Shown here piece by piece: positions 16,207-22,558 of a stretch of DNA of 64,000 nucleotides. The position numbers and the translations under genes are program-made. The stretch is from Burkholderiaceae bacterium. Its GTDB lineage: Bacteria; Pseudomonadota; Gammaproteobacteria; Burkholderiales; Burkholderiaceae_E. Within the stretch, counting starts at the first letter, position 1. Every line of letters starts with the position of its first letter. The notes beneath the pieces were generated by a model. The model ran no database searches, was not told the DNA's origin, and saw nothing but the letters and a program-made list of their open reading frames with translations. The stretch lies in NCBI GenBank assembly GCA_024235875.1, contig JACKLP010000001.1, positions 576,020-640,019 on the forward strand, given 5' to 3'.

Positions 16207-17279
16207 CGCACACGCTCCGACTTCTGATACGCCTTTTGCCGATCGAACATCCCCGCGCGGTAAAGCGGAAACATCGAGAAGTAGGTTCGAATCTTCACCC
16301 ATCGACCATAGAGACCCAGTGGCTCAAACAGCACGAACAGGATCATGATGATTCCGAACAGGGTCGGCTTGAGCCCCGGCTGCTCGACGATATAACCCGG
16401 AAGATAATCCTTTAGCCAGCCGATCAACTCCGGCAGCACGATGACGAAGATCGCCCCGAATACCGCGCCATGCAGCGATCCCATTCCACCGATGACGATC
16501 ATCATCAGGAATTCGATCGAAACGAACAAGTTGAATTGCTCGGGGCTGATGAACTGGATCTTGTGAGCGTAGAGGGCTCCGGCCAACCCGGTGAACGCCG
16601 CAGAGATCGCAAAACTGAGCGTCTTGAATGCGCCCAGGCTGACACCCATGCTCTGCGCAGATATCTCCGAATCCCGGATCGCCACGAACGCACGCCCGGT
16701 CGGGGAACGCAGGAGATTATGGCAGGCAAGCCCCACCAGAACCGTGCAGACGAGCGCGAGATAATAGAAACCGTAGTCCCATTCGACATTGAATCCGACC
16801 ACGTTCAGGCCGACCAGCATCATTCCGCTATTGCCTCCGGTCAGCCAGTCGAATCGGGCCAGCGCTTCTTCCACGATGAACCCGAACGAAAGCGTGGCAA
16901 TCGCCAGATAGATCCCGGTCAAGCGCAGGGCCGGAAGGCCGATCGCCACACCGGCGAGTGAGGACAGCAGCATCGCGATCGGCGCACTAAGCACGAAAGG
17001 CACGCCCTGATTCTGGAGAATAGCCTCCGTGTAGGCGCCAATAGCAAGAAACGCCGCATGCCCCATCGAAAGCTGCCCGGTGAATCCGGAGAGCAACATC
17101 AGCCCGAAACCGACCACCGCGTAGATGAAGATGAAGGTCACCTGCGTGCGCAGGTAGTCGGGAAGAACGAACGGCGCGACCAGCAGGCACCCGAGCAGGG
17201 CCAAATACCAGGATGCCTGTACGCCGTCCTTGAACGGCCTCAGGTCTTGGGCATAGCTCGTCTTGAAAACGAAGCGCAT
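16203..17279 (-). CDS. livM: branched-chain-type ABC transporter permease, LivM-like
   Basis: A 358-residue inner-membrane permease with many hydrophobic helices from about residue 27 to 325. FGLMLLSGFTGQLSMGHAAFLAIGAYT is the LivM hallmark, only part of which is needed for recognition. RAFVAIRDSEISAQSMGV is the cytoplasmic EAA-like coupling loop. It starts 4 bases after livH and overlaps livG by 4 bases, so all four transport genes are tightly coupled. The C-terminal extension beyond the last helix is hydrophilic and basic. Confidence 0.92.
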   Translation of the reverse strand: MRFVFKTSYAQDLRPFKDGVQASWYLALLGCLLVAPFVLPDYLRTQVTFIFIYAVVGFGLMLLSGFTGQLSMGHAAFLAIGAYTEAILQNQGVPFVLSAPIAMLLSSLAGVAIGLPALRLTGIYLAIATLSFGFIVEEALARFDWLTGGNSGMMLVGLNVVGFNVEWDYGFYYLALVCTVLVGLACHNLLRSPTGRAFVAIRDSEISAQSMGVSLGAFKTLSFAISAAFTGLAGALYAHKIQFISPEQFNLFVSIEFLMMIVIGGMGSLHGAVFGAIFVIVLPELIGWLKDYLPGYIVEQPGLKPTLFGIIMILFVLFEPLGLYGRWVKIRTYFSMFPLYRAGMFDRQKAYQKSERVR

Positions 17280-17283
17280 CTGA

Positions 17284-18159
17284 TCAAACCTTCTTGCGCC
17301 GCATCTCCGAGAAGATTCCGGAGGGTCTTATGACGAGCACGATCAATACGACGAGATAAGGTGCGATGTCCTTCCAGCCTTCTTCGAAGAAGAACCCTGA
17401 ATACGCTTCGACGAGCCCGATGATCAAGCCGCCGACGATCGCACCGGGAATACTTCCAAAGCCCCCGACCACCGCCGCCGGAAACGCCTTAAGCCCAGCG
17501 AAGCCAAGCAGGGTATGGACGAAGTGTGTCGGCGCCAGAAGGACTGCTGCAAAGGCTGCAACGCCCGCAGAAATACCCCAGATCAGGGTGTTGATGCGCC
17601 TGACTGGAATCCCCATGTAGTAGGCGGCAAGCTGATTCTGAGACGACGCCTGCATGGCGATCCCGATCCTGGTGCGCTTGAAGAACAACCACAGCACCAG
17701 GCAGAGCAGCGACGTCATCGCGATGATCGCGATCTCGTTCGCCGCGATCACCAGTCCCCCAAACCGGAACGCCCCGTCAGAGTATGGCGTTCGCAGCGCA
17801 TGCGTGTCGGTACCCCAACCCGGAATCATCGATGCGATCCCACGCATTGCGAAACCGGCGCCGATCGTCACCATCACCGCCGCAAACGCGGGCTGTCCGG
17901 CGATCGGCCTGAGCAGGAACCGATCGAATGCCGCGCCAAACAAGGTCATGACCGCAATGGCGGCGAGCACGGCGGCCCAGAACGGCCAGCCCCAGATGCT
18001 GGAGAAGGTGAACGCGACGAATGCGCCAAGCATCATCAGATCGCCTTGCGCGAAATTGACGACCTCGGTGGCCTTGTAGATCAGCACGAAACCAAGCGCG
18101 ATCAGGGCATAGATGCACCCCGTCGCAATACCTGCAATCGTTAGCTGCAGGACTGCCAT
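17284..18159 (-). CDS. livH: branched-chain-type ABC transporter permease, LivH-like
   Basis: A 291-residue permease with about eight hydrophobic segments. GIATGCIYALIALGFVLIYK and VVNFAQGDLMMLGAF near the N-terminus, RAIAxN-like coupling-loop residues around 185-195 and the GGFGSIPGAIVGG segment near residue 235 mark LivH. The ATG at 18159 has GGAG about 5 bases upstream. First gene of a six-gene minus-strand cluster (livH-livM-livG-livF-ligase-binding protein). The 181 bases upstream, to the acyl-CoA dehydrogenase stop at 18341, show no clear promoter to the eye. Confidence 0.92.
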   Translation of the reverse strand: MAVLQLTIAGIATGCIYALIALGFVLIYKATEVVNFAQGDLMMLGAFVAFTFSSIWGWPFWAAVLAAIAVMTLFGAAFDRFLLRPIAGQPAFAAVMVTIGAGFAMRGIASMIPGWGTDTHALRTPYSDGAFRFGGLVIAANEIAIIAMTSLLCLVLWLFFKRTRIGIAMQASSQNQLAAYYMGIPVRRINTLIWGISAGVAAFAAVLLAPTHFVHTLLGFAGLKAFPAAVVGGFGSIPGAIVGGLIIGLVEAYSGFFFEEGWKDIAPYLVVLIVLVIRPSGIFSEMRRKKV

Positions 18160-18340
18160 TGTCTCCGCCCACCCTTGTGCTTGATGTATCGGTCGGCGAA
18201 GTCTACGGTGGACGGCCGCCCTGCGTCAAAGCACTCTACAGGGCCGGTGTGACGCGCCGCCGACAGTTCTCGCCGCCGACGGTTTGCGCCAGCGCGCCGG
18301 AACCCCGGCTAGCGTGTGCCCCGCTCCACCGACGCACCGA

Positions 18341-19495
18341 CTACTTGGTCGCTGGCAGACCCATGGAACGGGTGATCACTTCTTTCATGATCTCGTTCGT
18401 ACCGCCATAGATCCGCTGCACGCGAGCATCCGCATAGGCTCTTGCGATCGGGTATTCCCACATGTACCCATACCCGCCATGCAACTGCACGCATTCATCG
18501 ATCACCTTGCATTGCAGGTCGCTGCACCAGTACTTCGCCATCGACGCCGTCGACGTATCCAGGCGCTTTTCCACCAACAGCGCAATGCAATGGTCCACGA
18601 AGACCCGCCCGATCTGCACTTCCGTCTGCATCTCCGCCAGCTTGAAGCGCGTGTTCTGATAGGACGCGACGGTCGTGCCGAACACCTTTCGGTCACGTGT
18701 ATAGTCGACCGTCCAGTCGATTGCCGCCTGCGCGGACTCGATCGCCGAGATTGCGATCTGCAGCCGCTCCCAGGGCAACTCCTGCATCAGATAGATGAAG
18801 CCCTCGTTCTCGTTGCCGAGCAGGTTCTCGATCGGCACTTTCACATCATTGAAGAAGAGCTCCGACGTGTCCTGCGCCTTGAGCCCAACTTTCTTCAGAC
18901 GCTTCCCCTTCTCGAAGCCAGGCATTCCCCGCTCGACTAGCAGCAGGCTGGTGCCCTTGGCACCCGCACTTGGATTCGTCTTGGCCACCGTGATCACGAC
19001 ATCGGCATGCCAGCCGTTCGTGATGAAGGTCTTCGATCCATTGAGCAAGTAGTGGTCGTCGCGCCTGATTGCCGTCGTCTTGACCCCCTGCAGGTCCGAC
19101 CCGGCGGCCGGCTCGCTCATCGCGATCGCACCGATGAGCTCACCACTTGCAAGCTTCGGTAGCAGCTTGGTCTTCTGCTCCTCGCTGCCGTAGTGAAGGA
19201 TGTAAGGCGCGACGATCTCCGAATGCAGGCCAAACCCAAGCCCCGTCGCGTTCACTCGAGCGACCTCTTCCATCAAGACGACCGAGTAGAGCTTGTCCAC
19301 CCCGGAGCCGCCGTATTGCTCCGGCATCGTCGGGCACAGAAGCCCCTGCGCACCCGCCTTGCGCCAGACCTCCCGATCGACATAGCCCTGCTCTTCCCAC
19401 GCGTCGTGAAACGGCACGACCTCGTTCTCGAGGAACTTGCGAACCGAGTCGCGGAACATCTCGTGATCGGAGGTGAAGAGAGTGCGGTCGAGCAT
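18341..19495 (-). CDS. acyl-CoA dehydrogenase
   Basis: A 384-residue acyl-CoA dehydrogenase. The start MLDRTLFTSDHEMFRDSV at 19495 has GGAG 7 bases upstream and matches the family N-terminus; 13 more residues are open upstream. MPEQYGGSGVDKLYSVV, IAMSEPAAGSDLQG and GSKTFITNGWHADVVI are the FAD-binding segments. The base is probably E243 in LPWERLQIA, while the C-terminal RIYGGTNEIM has glycine in place of the medium-chain-type glutamate. It lies upstream of livH on the same strand and may feed the same pathway. Last host-like gene before the A+T-rich region. Confidence 0.88.
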   Translation of the reverse strand: MLDRTLFTSDHEMFRDSVRKFLENEVVPFHDAWEEQGYVDREVWRKAGAQGLLCPTMPEQYGGSGVDKLYSVVLMEEVARVNATGLGFGLHSEIVAPYILHYGSEEQKTKLLPKLASGELIGAIAMSEPAAGSDLQGVKTTAIRRDDHYLLNGSKTFITNGWHADVVITVAKTNPSAGAKGTSLLLVERGMPGFEKGKRLKKVGLKAQDTSELFFNDVKVPIENLLGNENEGFIYLMQELPWERLQIAISAIESAQAAIDWTVDYTRDRKVFGTTVASYQNTRFKLAEMQTEVQIGRVFVDHCIALLVEKRLDTSTASMAKYWCSDLQCKVIDECVQLHGGYGYMWEYPIARAYADARVQRIYGGTNEIMKEVITRSMGLPATK

Positions 19496-19564
19496 GGGGA
19501 CTCCAGGGGACACAGGGAACGCCGCACTGCCCACTGCGTGGGAAGACGGTCCAACTTAATGCAT

Positions 19565-19584
19565 TCGTCTGACTGAATAGACGA
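19565..19584. promoter_or_regulatory. inverted repeat upstream of acyl-CoA dehydrogenase
   Basis: TCGTCT (19565-19570) and AGACGA (19579-19584) form a 6-base inverted repeat with an 8-base spacer, about 70 bases upstream of the dehydrogenase ATG. Position and size fit a TetR-type operator, but nothing else supports it. Confidence 0.3.
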
Positions 19585-19743
19585 GAAGTCTAGCGTACAG
19601 TAGTCCGTGAAGGCGAAGTCAGTACCTCGCGAATCGAGACGCGGATACGCAATCACGCTCAAGTCTCCGGCCTCAAGTAAATCTTCCAATGCCAAGGTCT
19701 TTTTGACTCGCAAACGCGGCTCGGACTAGAGAAAGCGACTAGC

Positions 19744-19757
19744 GTCCGTTAACGGAC
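19744..19757. promoter_or_regulatory. 14-base palindrome upstream of histidine kinase
   Basis: GTCCGTTAACGGAC is a perfect palindrome ending 15 bases before the kinase ATG. It could be an operator for autoregulation or a short mRNA hairpin near the ribosome-binding site. A TTGACT hexamer about 50 bases further upstream could be a -35 box, but a matching -10 is weak. Confidence 0.35.
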
Positions 19758-19772
19758 CACAGGCGAAAGAAC

Positions 19773-21080
19773 ATGATTCCAGCGAAGAAAACAGCCCGAG
19801 GAACGATGCGGGCCTTGCAAGAACGAAAATTCTCGACAACCCGAATCGGCATGGCCATCGGTGCACTGTTCGCGCTCACATCGATAGTTGCAGCCGCAAT
19901 ATACCAACGTGAAACATATGAGAACTCTATCGCGAATCAAGTCCGCATCTTGATCGCGATTTGCATGGCAATCTCTGCCGCAGCGATGAACTTCCGCAGT
20001 GAATTCGCAAAAAGCAACTACACGATCGCCGTCAATCTGCCGATATATGTTGCATGCGTCGGCCTGGTTGCAATCGTTTCCGGCGGCAATTCTATAGCAC
20101 CAAGCACCACACCCGTCATACGATCCGCATTTACAATGACGATTGCGCTTCTCATCCTTCAAAGTTTCTCTTGTCTACACCCACGATCTTATCTAACGAT
20201 TCTAGTAATGTTTGCCGGCTCAATAATAATAAAGGTACTAACATCTCGCGAGCCAGTAGAGATCAGCACAATCCTTTACTTCGTCATCGCCTCAATCTCT
20301 GCGTATGCGTTCTACACGAATTCGTTCAATCGAGATATCAAGCTAGAAGCGAAGCAAAGCGAACTGGAAGACAGCAACCGCCGCCTCTCGTCCGCGCTCG
20401 ACTCCGCGATCGAAGCAAATGAGTTCAAGACACATGTCTTGCGCGCCGCAAGTCACGACATCCGCCAACCGCTTTCAGCAATGGCAATAAGATTATCCAA
20501 CCACGAAGAGGCAAGAGCACTAACGAAACTAGAGACCGCGGCGATTCTTCGAACGCTAGCCGACGTGGACGAAACTCTAGACGACATAATCTACTCAGCG
20601 GATGCACAGCCATCCGTTTCTCGACCCCTTGAAAAAGTCAATATTTCAGAACTGATCGGCGATTTAATTCAATCCCACCAGTCCACCGCATCTGCACGGG
20701 GAATACAGATCAGCATGATGAAAGCCATAGACGACAAAATCTCCGGCTTGACCATTCGCCCACTAGCGCGCCGCGTGCTTTCGAATGCAATTGACAATGC
20801 AATAAAGCACCATCACACAGAAAGCCGGCACAAGAGCATCTCTATATTAGCCAAGAAACTAGACAAGCGCATCCTAATTGAAATTCGCGATGACGGCCCA
20901 GGAATCTCGAACAGATCAACTGAAACAACGCCAGGCAGCGGGATTCACTATGGCGTTCGAAACATGGAAGACTTATCGCACAAACTCGTGAATCATCGAC
21001 TCAAAATTCACACGCGAACGGGGATCGGCACACGCATCCGCTTTTATATACCACTAGCTACCAAGCGACCGCTGCAATAG
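19773..21080 (+). CDS. membrane sensor histidine kinase, orphan
   Basis: A 435-residue kinase. Six hydrophobic segments occupy about residues 25-44, 58-74, 83-103, 118-135, 140-156 and 163-181, then a short coiled stretch (~188-218). The phosphoacceptor is H228 in ASHDIRQPLSAM. The ATPase domain has an N box (RRVLSNAIDNAIKHH), G1 (RDDGPGIS) and G2 (GSGIHYGVRNM). The SHDxRQPL H-box is common in kinases whose receiver is fused or adjacent, yet neither a receiver domain nor a response regulator lies nearby. The membrane part is not a recognised sensor module. Codons are A/T-rich compared with flanking genes. It probably senses a lipid-soluble or membrane signal; the ligand is unknown. Confidence 0.85.
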   Translation: MIPAKKTARGTMRALQERKFSTTRIGMAIGALFALTSIVAAAIYQRETYENSIANQVRILIAICMAISAAAMNFRSEFAKSNYTIAVNLPIYVACVGLVAIVSGGNSIAPSTTPVIRSAFTMTIALLILQSFSCLHPRSYLTILVMFAGSIIIKVLTSREPVEISTILYFVIASISAYAFYTNSFNRDIKLEAKQSELEDSNRRLSSALDSAIEANEFKTHVLRAASHDIRQPLSAMAIRLSNHEEARALTKLETAAILRTLADVDETLDDIIYSADAQPSVSRPLEKVNISELIGDLIQSHQSTASARGIQISMMKAIDDKISGLTIRPLARRVLSNAIDNAIKHHHTESRHKSISILAKKLDKRILIEIRDDGPGISNRSTETTPGSGIHYGVRNMEDLSHKLVNHRLKIHTRTGIGTRIRFYIPLATKRPLQ

Positions 21081-21608
21081 TCAGGCAACGCGCGCGAAAA
21101 AGCCGTCTAAATGGAAGGCAGTGAGGTTCGGCCCATTCAGACAAATGCCGAACGCTCTAGTGTAGCTGGTTACATCTCAACTCAATATGGACGTATATCC
21201 AGTAAAACTCGTCTCCCCCGATGCCGAGCTCAGCGATCACCGACGACCTGTTCACCAGATCTCAGTACGATGATCGCCCGCAGGTAGCGCTGCAGTGCCG
21301 ATCCGGTCGGGGACAGGTCCTACATGACAGCGCCTCTGGAACTGGTCATTGCATGCCCGATAGCCGATCTCGATCGCAACTGGCCTACAACAATCGTTGA
21401 TCCGCCGACGCGAATCAGTTGCGCCAAAGCAACACTGCAACCGAAGTCCGCCAGGAGCGCCCCAGCCGGCACGGGCATATCTAATAGACTGTCCCGCCAC
21501 CTGCGAGGTGCGGTCGCCCTAAAAAAGGGGCGCATCGCGCACGCACGCTACCTGTCGCGACGCTTCCGGACACGACCAAGGCTGCGGGTGGGGCACGGAG
21601 GCCGACGC
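21081..21608. other. 528-base gap between kinase and acyltransferase genes
   Basis: No gene is supported here. A frame open from 21324 joins the acyltransferase frame, but its first 95 codons look non-coding and a strong GGAGG precedes the later ATG at 21609. Small imperfect hairpins are visible: CACCT/AGGTG at 21498-21510 and CGCCCT/AGGGGCG around 21515-21531. Presumably it holds the acyltransferase promoter; no confident -35/-10 pair was found. Confidence 0.5.
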
Positions 21609-22424
21609 ATGACCACACAGCAAGACATACACCTAGTGCCACAGTTCGACCCTGATTTCGTGCGCTCCGTTCGTCGACGGGAATTGGCGGACCGGGTCGG
21701 GCGCCCAGCACCCGTTGAGTTGCCGTTCATCATTCGGCTAGCGCGAACTCAAGACCACTTGGCTAAGGCAGTCTCCGTCCGCTGGCAAGCTTACTCACGC
21801 ACCCTGCCCGAACTCTCGTTAGAGCTCCGCGAACCCGAAGCTGCTGATTTGGCAGATTCATCAGTCGTTTTGTTAGCCGAATCCAAGGCTACCGGATTGC
21901 CGATTGGTTCGCTACGTATCGAAACCAATTTCGATGGGCCACACTATTTGTCGAGATTTTTCACGCTCCCCAGTGAATTTACTGGAAAACCGATAGCGTG
22001 GGTCACTCGGCTGGCCGTACAGTCTGGAACCACAGGCCAAACAGCCAAGCTGGCATTATTCAAAGCCATGTACATGTACTGCCTCGCATTTCAAATTGCG
22101 TGGATCACAGTCGGCTCTGTCCCGCCGCTAGACAAGCAATACTTAAGACTTGGCTTTCGGCCAATATTTCCGAACGGAAAATTAGTCCCAATGCCGTCGA
22201 ACAATTCGATACCGCAGCGAATGCTGGCTCTGAACGTTCTCGACGCTGAACGCGAATGGAGATGCCAAAAGCACCCCTTCTACAAATTCATAGTTCGCGA
22301 CTATTGCCCGGACATTCAGATATTCTCCTCATTGTCCGGATATTGGAGCCGCCCCCGCACGGATGCGCCCCCCCCCCTGCAGTCCAGATCCATGGAGTCG
22401 AGCTTCGGCTACACAATCGTCTAG
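21609..22424 (+). CDS. GNAT-fold N-acyltransferase, LuxI/FeeM-like (putative N-acyl amino acid synthase)
   Basis: A 271-residue protein. The ATG at 21609 has GGAGG 8 bases upstream. The central part shows the autoinducer-synthase/FeeM pattern: FIIRLARTQDHLAKAVSVR near residue 40, then GLPIGSLRIETN (strand beta-4 equivalent), IAWVTRLAVQ, a helix KLALFKAMYMYCLAFQIAW, and a tail strand with QYLRLGFRPIFPN. The pattern 'R-x-E/T ... TRLAV ... LGF-P' is typical of FeeM-like N-acyl amino acid synthases and PEP-CTERM-associated acyltransferases. It would join an acyl chain from acyl-ACP/CoA to an amino acid or amine. Neighbours are a sensor kinase and a c-di-GMP-type protein, suggesting a signal synthase. 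A plain GNAT acetyltransferase cannot be excluded. Confidence 0.55.
   Translation: MTTQQDIHLVPQFDPDFVRSVRRRELADRVGRPAPVELPFIIRLARTQDHLAKAVSVRWQAYSRTLPELSLELREPEAADLADSSVVLLAESKATGLPIGSLRIETNFDGPHYLSRFFTLPSEFTGKPIAWVTRLAVQSGTTGQTAKLALFKAMYMYCLAFQIAWITVGSVPPLDKQYLRLGFRPIFPNGKLVPMPSNNSIPQRMLALNVLDAEREWRCQKHPFYKFIVRDYCPDIQIFSSLSGYWSRPRTDAPPPLQSRSMESSFGYTIV
22368..22377 (+). repeat. C10 homopolymer inside the acyltransferase gene
   Basis: Ten consecutive C residues lie in the coding sequence 16 codons before the stop. Slippage would replace the last ~16 residues with another frame, so the tract could cause phase variation or mark a sequencing error. The main fold is upstream of it. Confidence 0.6.
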
Positions 22425-22558
22425 ACCATCAATTTTATGGCAAAGACTCCAAACAAAGAAGAGAAAGGCCGCACCGGCGGGTTGATATACAAAACTAGAA
22501 TTTCAAATCCGCTGTCTTTCTTCTCGGTTTTCGCGACATGTAAGAATGCAGACGCACG

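Noticed and set aside
21324..21608. N-terminal extension of the acyltransferase by 95 codons
   Set aside because: The extra sequence is unlike a protein domain and a GGAGG with good spacing supports the ATG at 21609.
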